Shown here one piece after another: positions 11,762 to 20,340 of a stretch of DNA of 20,340 bases. A program made the position numbers and the translations under genes. Within the stretch, counting starts at the first letter, position 1; the number at the start of each line of letters is the position of its first letter. The notes under the pieces are model-generated. The model did no database searches, was not told the origin of the DNA, and worked only from the letters and a program-made list of their open reading frames with translations. Source of the DNA: an uncultured Eubacteriales bacterium (lineage in GTDB: Bacteria; Bacillota; Clostridia; Oscillospirales; Oscillospiraceae); contig URPI01000025.1 of assembly GCA_900549705.1 (NCBI GenBank), positions 1 through 20,340 of the forward strand, written 5' to 3'.

Positions 11762-14653
11762 ATGGACGAACGAATAGCAGCCCTGACAGCCCAGATTGAA
11801 AAGCTCCAGGCGGAGAACACATTCCTCAAGCACCTCCTGGACGAGGCGGGCATTCCCCATGTGCTGCCGACTCCAAAGCCCACAGCGGAAATTACAAAGC
11901 AGCTAGCCCGCCGATTTTATTCCTATTTCTGGGGACGGACGGATGTTTACAGCAAACGCAGTGTGAACAAAACGACGGGGAAGGCGGGATATTATCCGCA
12001 GTGTGAGAATCTGTGGAAGGATGGGATTTGTCCGAAAAAGTCCGGGAAGAAGGTCAAATGCGGGGATTGTGCCAACCGGAAGTGGCGGCAGCTGGAAGCG
12101 GAGCAAATCATGGCGCACCTGCGGGGAGAAAAGCCGGATGGCTCTGCTGTGATTGGAATTTACCCTCTGTTCCCGGATGGGACTTGTAGATTACTGGTAT
12201 TTGATTTCGACAACCACGAAAAGGGAGCGGAAACTCTGGATTTTGGAAATCCGGATACCCGCTGGATGGAGGAAGTGGACGCCCTGCGGCAGGTGTGCGA
12301 GGGAAATAAAGTTCCGTGCCTGGTTGAGCGGTCCCGGTCCGGGCGCGGCGGGCATCTGTGGATTTTCTTCGAAAGTGCCGTAGAAGCGGCCCTTGCCCGG
12401 CGGTTTGGAATGGCTCTGCTGCAAAAAGGCGCGGAGACGGTGAATCTGAAGTCCTTTCGATTTTATGACCGGATGCTCCCGGCGCAGGACAGTGTTGGAG
12501 ATGGAGAACTGGGCTATCTGATTGCGCTGCCATTGCAGGGGCAGGCATTGAAGAAGGATAACAGCGCTTTTGTGGACAAGAACTGGAATGCCTACCCGGA
12601 CCAATGGGAAGCGCTGTTTGCAGTGAAAAAGTTATCCGCACAGACAATGGAAAGCTGCATCAAAAAGTGGAATGTGCCGGAAACCGACCGAGGAAGCTTT
12701 TTGCCGGAAGACACCAAACCTTGGGAACGAAAAACATCCTTCCACACAGAAGATGTGGACGGTCAGCTGTGCATGACCCTGGCAAACCGAATTTATATCG
12801 AAACCGGGAATCTAAAACCCAGGCTGCAAAATCAAATTCGTCGAATGGCGGCAATTCAAAATCCCATGTTCTACCGGAATCAGGCTATGGGTCTATCCAA
12901 TTACGCAAATTCCCGGTTTATATATCTGGGAGAAGATGACAGCGGCTTCTTATGTATTCCAAGGGGCCTTTTGGATGCGCTGCTGGACCGTTGCGGGGAT
13001 GCCGAAATTCCGGTGAAACTGACGGATGAACGAGCAAAGGGAAGGACATTAACTGCCAAATTTACAGGACAGCTGCGGGAAAAACAGAAGGAAGCTGTAG
13101 GGGCACTTTTGAAGCACGAATGTGGAATTTTAAGTGCCGCAACAGCCTTCGGGAAAACGGTCGTATGCAGCACTCTTATTGCGGAGCGAAAAGCCAGCAC
13201 CTTAATTTTGCTGGAATCCTCGGCACTGATCGACCAGTGGCAAAAGGCACTGGTCGAGTTCCTGGAATTTCAGGAGGATTTGCCGGAGTATGAAACGAAA
13301 ACCGGAAGGAAAAGAAGGCGGAAAAGCGTTGTAGGCGTGATTCACGGCCCTAAGGATACATCCACAGGCATTGTGGACATTGCTATGGCGGGGTCGTTGT
13401 GTAAAAAAGGGGTGTTCCATCCAAGGCTTCGGGAGTATGGTATGGTCCTGGTAGACGAGTGCCACCACAGTGCCTCGGAGACGTTGCGTTCCGTATTGCA
13501 AGAAGTTCATGCCACATATGTTTACGGCGTGACGGCAACGCCTTTTCGTGGAGATGGGCTGGAAAAGATCAACGAAATGCTTCTTGGCCCGGTGCGCTTT
13601 CAATATTCTGCCAAGGAAAAAGCGGCAGAGCAGGGAATCGGCCACTACCTCGTGCCAAGATTTACAAGAACGGTACTGCCCTTCGGTCAGGAGAAGCTTC
13701 CTGTGACCCATGCCTATGAGCGTTTGCGGAGGAACGAAAACCGCAATGGCTTGATTGTAGCAGATGTGAAAAAAGCATTGGAGGCAGGAAGAACGCCGGT
13801 GATTTTGACCCGATTTACGGATCAGGCGGCGATCCTCTATGAACTGCTGAAGGATTCTGCGCAGAAGCCGTTTCTTCTGACAGGTGAAATGCCTAAAAAG
13901 GAGCGGGAAGCGGCGATACGGCAAATGGCAGAGGTTATGCCGCAGGAATCCATGCTGATGGTGGCGACAGGCCAGCTCGTTGGCGAGGGCTTTGACTACC
14001 CTAGATTGGATACGCTGTTTCTGGCAACCCCGGTTTCCTGGAAAGGTGTGGTAGAGCAATACGCCGGACGGCTCCACCGGGACTACCCCGGCAAGAACGA
14101 TGTGTTTATCTACGACTATGTGGACAGCCATATCCCTGTGTTTGACAAAATGTACGCCAAGCGTTTGAAAACCTATAAGCGTATTGGCTACACCCTCTAC
14201 GCACCGGATACCCCGGAGAAGCAGGCTGCCAACGCAATTTACGACTCGGACACCTACCGCCCGGTTTTTGAACAGGATCTCCGGGAAGCGGTGGAAACAG
14301 TCCTGATTTCCAGCCCCACTCTGAGCAGAAAACGGGTAGAAAACTTGGTAGAACTTTTACTTCCAGCCCAGGAACAAGGCTTAAAAGCAGCAGTTATCAC
14401 CTGGCATCCGGATGTGTATCGCTATGGAAATGACGAAAATCGGCTTTTATTATTGGAAAGCCTTCGGACGGCAGGGTTTGAAATTCAATATGCCGAAGAA
14501 ACCTGCCAGCATTTTGCTGTGATCGATGAGAAAATTGTCTGGTACGGCAGTATGAACCTCCTTTCCCGGGACGATGTGGAGGATAACATCATGCGTTTGG
14601 AAAGCCGGGAAGTGGCAGAGGAGCTGCTGGGGATTGTGCATTTTTGCGAATAA
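11762..14653 (+). CDS. TOTE-type primase, SF2 helicase and PLD-like fusion protein
   Basis: This 963-residue protein starts with a short coiled coil (residues 3-28), then a likely zinc knuckle (C81, C90, C100, C103). An archaeo-eukaryotic primase-type domain follows, with LLVFDFD (144-150, metal Asp pair D148/D150) and the motif RSGRGGHLWIFF (192-203). The SF2 helicase has AATAFGKT (459-466), DECHH (565-569), TATP (591-594), ATGQLVGEGFD and EQYAGRLHR (765-773). The C-terminal PLD-like domain (about 845-955) has QHFAVID and WYGSMN but lacks the usual HxK. This architecture belongs to the TOTE conflict systems, thought to act in replication of, or defence against, mobile DNA. ATG 11762 has GGAGG six bases upstream; the frame extends to 11576 without a ribosome site. 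Confidence 0.88.
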   Translation: MDERIAALTAQIEKLQAENTFLKHLLDEAGIPHVLPTPKPTAEITKQLARRFYSYFWGRTDVYSKRSVNKTTGKAGYYPQCENLWKDGICPKKSGKKVKCGDCANRKWRQLEAEQIMAHLRGEKPDGSAVIGIYPLFPDGTCRLLVFDFDNHEKGAETLDFGNPDTRWMEEVDALRQVCEGNKVPCLVERSRSGRGGHLWIFFESAVEAALARRFGMALLQKGAETVNLKSFRFYDRMLPAQDSVGDGELGYLIALPLQGQALKKDNSAFVDKNWNAYPDQWEALFAVKKLSAQTMESCIKKWNVPETDRGSFLPEDTKPWERKTSFHTEDVDGQLCMTLANRIYIETGNLKPRLQNQIRRMAAIQNPMFYRNQAMGLSNYANSRFIYLGEDDSGFLCIPRGLLDALLDRCGDAEIPVKLTDERAKGRTLTAKFTGQLREKQKEAVGALLKHECGILSAATAFGKTVVCSTLIAERKASTLILLESSALIDQWQKALVEFLEFQEDLPEYETKTGRKRRRKSVVGVIHGPKDTSTGIVDIAMAGSLCKKGVFHPRLREYGMVLVDECHHSASETLRSVLQEVHATYVYGVTATPFRGDGLEKINEMLLGPVRFQYSAKEKAAEQGIGHYLVPRFTRTVLPFGQEKLPVTHAYERLRRNENRNGLIVADVKKALEAGRTPVILTRFTDQAAILYELLKDSAQKPFLLTGEMPKKEREAAIRQMAEVMPQESMLMVATGQLVGEGFDYPRLDTLFLATPVSWKGVVEQYAGRLHRDYPGKNDVFIYDYVDSHIPVFDKMYAKRLKTYKRIGYTLYAPDTPEKQAANAIYDSDTYRPVFEQDLREAVETVLISSPTLSRKRVENLVELLLPAQEQGLKAAVITWHPDVYRYGNDENRLLLLESLRTAGFEIQYAEETCQHFAVIDEKIVWYGSMNLLSRDDVEDNIMRLESREVAEELLGIVHFCE

Positions 14654-15154
14654 CAGCGAAAAACTTCCGCTTCCTGATAAAACGAAAGAAAAAGGGGGGC
14701 ATTACAAAGAAGAAAAAACGGTTTGCTATCAGGCTGCGTTCGACTATGCTCTTTGAAATAGTTCGTAATGCTTGAAAAATGAAGCAACAGGAGTGCAGCA
14801 TGAGGGTGAGCGTTCATGCAATCGTCGTGACGTGACGTGAAGCCCTCTTGTGTTGTAATCAAGAAAGATGTATAATAAAAACAATATTTGTAGCCGGTAG
14901 TCGAACAGGAGAGGCTATTTCATATAAAAAGCTTCGAAATCTGCTCGTCGATAAGAAGAAGAGCAAGGCAGCTCTACGCATGAGGAAGGTTTCAGGAGCT
15001 GCTACAAACATCGGTCACTGGGGATTGCGGTGCAGTTGAGCTCTATTTGCAAAGTGGTGCGGATTTCGAGAAGGCAAAGCCTCTAATCGACCGAGCATTT
15101 GATGAAAACTAAATTTGAGAATTCCTAACGATCGAAGAAATTGAGGATTTTACG
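14654..15154 (+). other. 500-base region with a promoter and a decayed coding fragment
   Basis: No intact gene is seen. A frame from 14984 to the TAA at 15112 reads 42 residues including TGDCGAVELYLQSGADFEKA, which looks like the C-terminal end of a real protein. The sequence upstream, in other frames, reads IFVAGSRTGEAISYKKLRNL, also protein-like. Together they suggest a decayed gene with several frameshifts whose family I do not recognise. The promoter candidate at 14848-14876 lies in front of it. Confidence 0.4.
14848..14876 (+). promoter_or_regulatory. Predicted sigma-70 promoter
   Basis: TTGTGT (14848-14853) and a perfect TATAAT (14871-14876) are 17 bases apart. It could drive the broken helicase gene at 15155 and the small gene after it, through the decayed region. 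Confidence 0.45.
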
Positions 15155-18100
15155 ATGTTACATCCCGGTCTATACGAACAAGTCATCAACAACGCTCTGA
15201 CGGGCGAGCTTGCGGAGATTCCGGAGGCTCGCAAGTCTGTTGCGCCCATTGACAAGGCGGAAGCCTCCAAGGTGCTGGCGCAGTATCTGGCAGATGTGGT
15301 TCAAAAGGGCTTGGATAACGTGCTGGACAACGGTGGGGACATTTCTGCCCAGATCGGGCTGACCAACCAGATCGTTGATCTCATTCAAAATACGACGCAA
15401 GAAGATGACTTTGCCGCGCTGGGCGTTGACCGGCGGGCAGAGCTGCTTCTTGCGCTTTTACGGGAGACCGACCCGCGGCTGGCGGTGGGGAAAACTGCGG
15501 CGGACATAGAGCGCCCGGAAACCTCTATCGCACAAAGCTCACTTTTACCGGGGCTGTGCATGAGCCGCAGATGTTTACAGAGCTCAAAAAGGAGATCGTC
15601 TCTGCTGACAGAATTGACATGCTGGTGTCCTTCATCAAATGGAGCGGTCTGCGGCTCATTATGGACGAGCTGCGGGAGTTTACGCAGAACGGCGGCGAGC
15701 TCCGCATTATTACTACTTCTTACATGGGCGCAACGGATGTAAAAGCCATTGAGGAGCTCCGCCAGCTGCCCAATACGCAGATCAAGGTCAGCTACAATAC
15801 CAAGACGACCCGTCTCCACGCCAAGGCATATATCTTTTACCGCGAAACCGGCTTCACGACGGCTTATGTTGGCTCGTCCAACCTGTCCAATGCCGCATTG
15901 ACCAGCGGGCTTGAATGGAACACCAAGGTAACGAAGCGCGACCTGCCCGAAACTATCGACAAGATCGCCGCAACCTTCGAGTATTACTGGAATGACCGCG
16001 AATTTGAATACTACGCGGAGGATCTGCGAGAGCGCTTGGCGCGGGCGCTGAAGGCGGAAAAATATTTCGACACCAACAATGCTGACGTCTACACCATGGA
16101 CATCAACCCCTATTCCTACCAGCAGGAGATTTTGGACAAGCTGGAGGCAGAGCGCACTGTCCGTGGCTATACGCGCAATCTGGTGGTGGCGGCCACCGGT
16201 ACCGGCAAGACGGTCATCTCTGCACTGGACTACAAGCGCTTCCGCAAGCAGAATCTGGATAGACCCTGCCGCCTGCTGTTTGTGGCGCACCGAGAGGAAA
16301 TCCTCAAGCAGAGCTTGTACACCTTCCGCGCTGTGCTCAAGGACGCAAACTTTGGTGAGCTGTTTGTGGGCAACTATAAGCCGGAGAGCATCGACAACTT
16401 GTTTCTGTCCATCCAGACTTTCAACTCACAGAGCTTCACGGAAAAGACGAGTCCCGATTTTTACGATTACATCATCGTGGACGAATTCCACCATGCCGCC
16501 GCGCCGACTTACCAGAAGCTCTTGTCCTACTACCAGCCGCGCATCCTGCTGGGCTTGACCGCTACTCCGGAGCGTATGGACGGCAAGAACATCCTGCCCT
16601 ACTTCAGCAATCGTATCGCCGCTGAGATCCGTCTGCCGGAAGCCATTGACCGAAAGCTCCTGTGCCCGTTCCAGTATTTTGGCGTTACCGATACGGTGGA
16701 TCTGGATGCGCTCAAATGGTCTGCCGGTGGCTACCAAAAGAGCGAGCTGGAGCATATATATACGTTCAGTGGGGCGGTTGCCGACCGCCGTGCCAATCAT
16801 GTAGTAACTTCGCTGATGAAATATGTCACAGACATTGATGACGTGAAAGGTCTTGGCTTCTGCGTAACAGTAGATCACGCTGAATTTATGTGTCGCTATT
16901 TTAACGACCACAACATCCCGTCCATGTGCCTCACCGGGCAATCTTCGGACGAGGAAAGAGCGGCGGCCAAACAACGTTTGGTATCTGGTGAAGTTCGGTT
17001 CATCTTTGTTGTAGACATCTACAACGAAGGTGTGGATATTCCGGAAGTCAATACCGTCCTTTTTCTGCGTCCAACGGAATCCCTGACGATTTTCTTGCAG
17101 CAGCTGGGACGTGGTCTGCGTCTATCCGAGGACAAGGAATGCCTGACCGTGCTGGACTTCATCGGTCAGGCAAATCGAAAATACAATTTTGAAGATAAGT
17201 TTGCGGCGCTGCTGTCGAATGCCACCCGCAGCGTGAGTCGTGAAATTAAAGATGGTTTTGTGTCCGTCCCCAAGGGCTGTTACATCCAGCTGGAGAAGAA
17301 GGCGGCCAAATACATTTTGGAGAATATCCGCGCGTCCTATGGCAATACGGCTGGGTTGGCGGCTCGCGCAGCCTCCTTCATGGAGGACAGTGGGCTGGAG
17401 CTGACACTCAAAAACTTCTTGGATTACTACCATCTCGATCCGAGAGCAATTTACAAGTTCTCTTCCTTCTCTCGCATTTGTGCCAGAGCGGATGCCATCG
17501 AGGACTTTTCAGAACCACTGGAGGACATCCTGACCAAAGCGTTTGCAAAGCTTGCCGTGGTTGATTCCCGCCGCTGGATTTCGTTCCTGTTGGACGTCCT
17601 TCCGCGTTTGGACAACCTTGATTTTACAGCACTTCCGGACGCGGAAAAGCGGATGATGCAGATGTTTTATGTCACCGTCTGGGGCAAAGCTGTGGAGGAC
17701 TGGGACGACGAAGAGGTGCTTAGTAACCTCTATGCCCTGTCTGACAGCACGGTTCTGCTCGGCGATCTCTTGGAGCTGCTGCGCTATCGCTTCGAGCAGA
17801 TCGACTTTATCGACGAGCCGGTTGATCTGGGCTTTGACTATCCTCTGGATCTGCATTGCACCTATACCCGCGACCAGCTCTTGGTGGCGCTGGACTTTAT
17901 GAAGCCGTCCACCGTTCGTGAGGGCGTGAAATGGCTGCCGGAGAAAAACATCGATGTGTTCTTTGTGACGCTGAACAAGGCGGACAAGGACTATTCGCCA
18001 ACCACCATGTACAATGACTACTCCATTAGTGAGAGCCTGTTTCACTGGCAAAGCCAAAGCACCACGGCGGAGAATTCGCCCACCGGCCAGCGCTATATCC

Positions 18101-18309
18101 ACCACAGAGAAAAAGGTGGTCGCGTGCTGCTATTTGTCCGGGAGTTCAAATCTGACAGAATCACAGGCAACGCCGCTGCCTATACGTACCTGGGCCCAGC
18201 AAATTATGTGAAGCACGATGGCAGTAGACCGATGAATATTACGTGGAAGCTGGATTATCCAATTCCGGCGAAGTTCCTGAAGAAAACGAATAAATTGGTT
18301 GTGGGATAA
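15155..18309 (+). pseudogene. PLD nuclease, DEAD/DEAH helicase, DUF3427-type protein broken by a one-base deletion
   Basis: ATG 15155 (GAGG eight bases upstream) opens a frame starting MLHPGLYEQVINNALTGELA that runs to ETSIAQSSL. There the T run at 15543-15546 has four Ts; a fifth would restore ...SSLFTGAVHEPQMF and join it to the long frame ending at 18309, giving 1051 residues. The restored protein has a PLD domain (HAK near 222-224, VGSSNLSNA near 241), a helicase with AATGTGKT (about 346), DEFHH (about 443), LTATPER, and QQLGRGLR, and a long C-terminus of DUF3427 type. Such proteins are common in Firmicutes accessory regions and presumed to act on foreign DNA. As read, translation makes about 195 residues, unless the gap is a sequencing error or slippage site, or the second frame is started internally. 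Confidence 0.85.
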
Positions 18310-18322
18310 GGGAGGCCTGAGG

Positions 18323-18679
18323 ATGGATATTGTGCGTGCAAGGAAAATTATGGAAATCCTGGCAGATGGGATCAATCCAGAAACCGGAGAAGTGTTACCT
18401 CCGGAGGATTCCTGTAATCAGCCGGAGGTGATCCGTGCGTTCCATATGATTCTTTCTGTCCTTCCGGAGAATCCCCGAAAATCTCAGCCAGAAAACGCCG
18501 GGAAGCCATGGACATGGGAGGACGATTGTCTTCTGTCAGCCATGTATGATGAAGGAAAACCATGCGAGGAAATATGTGAATACTTTAAGCGTTCAACCGG
18601 CGGCATTGCTGCGAGGCTGGTTCAGCTTGGGAAAATACCGGACAGGGAAACGTTTCGGAGAAAAATGAAGGAGAAATAA
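18323..18679 (+). CDS. Small HTH/Myb-like partner of the PLD-helicase
   Basis: This 118-residue protein starts MDIVRARKIMEILADGINPETGEVLP, a helix followed by an INPxTGEVLP turn often seen in small proteins next to helicases of this type. The C-terminal 50 residues, PWTWEDDCLLSAMYDEGKPCEEICEYF then STGGIAARLVQLG, read as a SANT/Myb-like or sigma-4-like helix-turn-helix that should bind DNA. ATG 18323 has GGAGG seven bases upstream and lies 13 bases after the helicase stop, so the two are one operon. Function is not known; a targeting or accessory role for the helicase is an inference. Confidence 0.7.
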   Translation: MDIVRARKIMEILADGINPETGEVLPPEDSCNQPEVIRAFHMILSVLPENPRKSQPENAGKPWTWEDDCLLSAMYDEGKPCEEICEYFKRSTGGIAARLVQLGKIPDRETFRRKMKEK

Positions 18680-18824
18680 GGAAAAGCAAGAAGAATCCTT
18701 TGCTCACATGCTCGCAAAAAGAAAATGACCTTTCCTGTAGTTGGGTATTTGTCGTGTTTCGCCGTTGGAAGTATTATACGCCATTGCTGCATGGAAAACA
18801 ATGGGTTTTGCAGCGATGCCGTGT

Positions 18825-19637
18825 TCATCTGCATTTCTGCCGCAGCAAAACCGTTTCGCAAACCCGGTCGGCAATCAGCTCCCGGTCACGGATGGGATAG
18901 TATTCCAACAGCGGCTTCACCATCTTCGCAAGCTGTTCCCGGGTAAAAGATGGGATTTCCAGCTGCTTTCCGTACAGATTTTCCATGGTATGGATCTGCC
19001 GGTTAAAGGTGGTTTGAAAAGGCCGTGCTTTTGCCTGAGAAATCAAAGATTTGGGGACGATTTCAAAGGGACTGTACATCACATTGGAAAGCAGTCCTGC
19101 ACCCTGGTCAAAGATGGGGCAGTAGTCAAAGGCGCCATCCCTGGCGAGAACCGCAATATTGTTCAGGTGGCGGTCGTCATTGAGGACAAGGCCATCGATT
19201 TCAAACAGTAGCGTCAGGTACTGGGGGAACAGGGAAAGTCCTGTGATGCTTGCCGTTTCCTCTGCCAGATAGGCCATTCGCCTTTTGTCACTGGTCAGCC
19301 GGTTCAGCGTTTCGGAGAGGGGCTTTCCTGTGTATTGCAGGAACAGATGGGCCAGCGTTATGATCGACTGGCCATCCCGCAGAAAATTCCGGCTGCTGCA
19401 GCCGGTGCGCTCCCGACCGTGCACCTGCAAACGCTCCATTTGATAGCGCACGAAAGTGAAGGGAAAGGCCGCTTCGATGTTGCTGTACTCCAGCAATTGG
19501 GAGGTGAATACCTCCGCCAGTGCCTCGTAGCCAAATTGATCCAGCTTGTACCAGATGTCGCTGTCCAGCCATTTTTCCTGATTGCCCTTGGAGGAGGTTT
19601 CTGCGATTTTTTGATTGGATACCAAGTGTACAGTCAT
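18825..19637 (-). CDS. HipA-like kinase (short form)
   Basis: This 270-residue protein has the HipA-type kinase core: NDDRHLNNIAVL (residues 153-164, catalytic Asp in the loop) and PIFDQGAGLLS (174-184, the metal-binding Asp). Full HipA is about 440 residues with an N-terminal subdomain that this one lacks. HipA toxins phosphorylate translation factors such as glutamyl-tRNA synthetase; the target of this short form is not known. ATG 19637 has GGAGG seven bases upstream and overlaps the stop of the upstream gene as ATGA, so the two are coupled. The pair is likely a toxin-antitoxin system or phage-defence kinase. Its 3' end faces the 18323 gene. Confidence 0.75.
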   Translation of the reverse strand: MTVHLVSNQKIAETSSKGNQEKWLDSDIWYKLDQFGYEALAEVFTSQLLEYSNIEAAFPFTFVRYQMERLQVHGRERTGCSSRNFLRDGQSIITLAHLFLQYTGKPLSETLNRLTSDKRRMAYLAEETASITGLSLFPQYLTLLFEIDGLVLNDDRHLNNIAVLARDGAFDYCPIFDQGAGLLSNVMYSPFEIVPKSLISQAKARPFQTTFNRQIHTMENLYGKQLEIPSFTREQLAKMVKPLLEYYPIRDRELIADRVCETVLLRQKCR

Positions 19638-20173
19638 TTTATTTCCTCCACGGTAAGCCAAAGATCATCCTCGGCCATTCGTCCTTGTGCTTTCCGGATA
19701 ATTTCCAGTGGGTCGTAGTGGTCTACGCCAATGGTTTCCAGATATTCCCGGAGCCCCGCCCTGGTTCGCGGAATGCAGCGGCTTTCCAAAAAATGTAGAT
19801 AATCCTCCCAACTGGGATCCAGGTTGTTCCCAAAGGGCAGCTTCAGGAAATCGGAAACAAGATTTTCTACACGGATTTTCTGTGTAGTCTCATCGGCGGC
19901 GATTTGGGCACAGAGAAGGGGGCCGGAATGGCAGAAGACCAGAAGAAGCTTGTGGCCGGTTTGACGATTGGCTTCCAGAAATTCGGAAAAGGAAAGCTGC
20001 CTGGTAATCGTAATGGATGTTCCATCAAAACACAATTCTATTTGCCGATTCTCGGTATCCAAACCCATTTTCTGTACCCAAGTGGATGGCAGGGAGACTT
20101 TATAATTGTTGGCCTTTCCACCGGCGGTGCCGCCGGAAGTGCTGATGATTAAATTTCCTGTTCGTGTTTCCAA
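19634..20173 (-). CDS. AbrB/MazE-like DNA-binding protein, putative antitoxin
   Basis: This 179-residue protein has an N-terminal swapped-hairpin type segment, TSGGTAGGKANNYKVSLPST then WVQKMGL and ITITRQL, like AbrB/MazE/SpoVT proteins. A longer C-terminal part is mostly helical, ending AEDDLWLTVEEIK. It is probably the antitoxin and autorepressor for the HipA-like kinase. I chose TTG 20173, which has GAGGTG six bases upstream; GTG 20182 has the GAG directly abutting it, and the longer frame to 20308 crosses the promoter. Its stop overlaps the kinase start. Pairing of an AbrB-type protein, rather than the usual HipB HTH, with a HipA-like kinase is the notable point. Confidence 0.65.
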   Translation of the reverse strand: METRTGNLIISTSGGTAGGKANNYKVSLPSTWVQKMGLDTENRQIELCFDGTSITITRQLSFSEFLEANRQTGHKLLLVFCHSGPLLCAQIAADETTQKIRVENLVSDFLKLPFGNNLDPSWEDYLHFLESRCIPRTRAGLREYLETIGVDHYDPLEIIRKAQGRMAEDDLWLTVEEIK

Positions 20174-20189
20174 AGGATTCACCTCGTAA

Positions 20190-20220
20190 ATAGTATACAC
20201 TATTCGGTACGAATAATCAA
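20190..20220 (-). promoter_or_regulatory. Promoter and operators of the AbrB-HipA pair
   Basis: On the minus strand TTGATT (20220-20215), 17 bases, then TATACT (20197-20192). Two inverted repeats lie within it: TATTCG-gta-CGAATA (20201-20215, plus strand reading) between the boxes, and ATAGT-atac-ACTAT (20190-20203) over the -10. Both are placed to act as operators for repression by the first gene product. Confidence 0.7.
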
Positions 20221-20298
20221 TATAATTTTTCTTGCGTTCACGACGATTGCATGAGTTAAATATATATGAACACATTGTCAATAGAATGAGCAACGTAG

Positions 20299-20335
20299 GG
20301 GTCGCCAATTTGGCGACCCGCTGGCACGAAGTGCC
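20299..20335. repeat. Two adjacent palindromes at the right edge
   Basis: GGGTCGCCAA (20299-20308) and TTGGCGACCC (20310-20319) form a perfect 10-bp inverted repeat with a one-base centre. It is followed by GGCAC-gaa-GTGCC (20323-20335). The first is too tight for an ordinary hairpin loop unless the central A-T pairs open. Such stem arrays occur near transfer origins or ends of integrative elements; the window ends too soon to decide. Confidence 0.5.
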
Positions 20336-20340
20336 CCCGC

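Noticed and set aside
11305..11883. Minus-strand ORF containing KGWGYHEIEQEASSLVD and ISHRQVYCLELGG.
   Set aside because: The stretch 11410-11640 looks protein-like and may be a remnant of a mobile-element gene, but I do not recognise the family, no start with a ribosome site is seen, and it runs into the start of the primase-helicase gene.
13202..14131. 309-codon minus-strand ORF opposite the primase-helicase gene.
   Set aside because: The opposite strand encodes clear helicase motifs; this is its shadow.

Overview
The window looks like an accessory region of a gut-type, spore-forming Clostridia genome, probably Oscillospiraceae/Ruminococcaceae. This is inferred from moderate GC, strong AGGAGG ribosome binding sites, a truncated sporulation sigma-K gene, and gene families typical of that group. 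No taxonomic search was possible.

Left half (1-9500) is a complete type I-C CRISPR-Cas locus read on the minus strand. From right to left it has cas3, then a tightly overlapping operon cas5c-cas8c(with internal cas11c)-cas7-cas4-cas1-cas2, then a leader and an array of 13 visible identical 33-bp repeats that runs off the left edge. An eroded 5' piece of a different cas3 lies just upstream of the working cas3.

The most interesting signal is a pair of small elements on the plus strand, divergent from the two cas transcription units (6467-6598 and 9393-9505). Each has a sigma-70-like promoter. Six bases after its -10 box a degenerate CRISPR repeat begins, with a short stem followed by the handle G(G/T)GGATTGAAAT. 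A short spacer-like stretch and a hairpin follow. The spacer-like stretch of the first matches DNA beside the cas5 promoter, with a TTC PAM and a seed whose mismatches at positions 6 and 12 fall where type I Cascade does not read the guide. The second matches DNA beside the cas3 promoter in a similar but weaker way. I read these as crRNA-like regulatory RNAs (CreR- or CreA-like) that let Cascade control its own cas genes, or maintain the locus.

Middle (9500-11760) is mosaic debris and small genes: a truncated 21-codon ORF, a SAM methyltransferase, a small two-helix membrane protein, the 5' part of a group II intron without its ORF, and the first 65 codons of a sigK-like gene.

Right half (11760-20340) carries likely defence or conflict genes. 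These are a 963-residue primase-helicase-PLD-like protein of the TOTE type, a PLD-helicase-DUF3427 gene broken by a one-base loss in a T run, a small HTH-like partner, and on the minus strand an AbrB-like plus HipA-like kinase pair under a promoter with two inverted repeats. The right edge holds two strong palindromes. Together the window reads as a defence island with signs of past mobile-element insertion.
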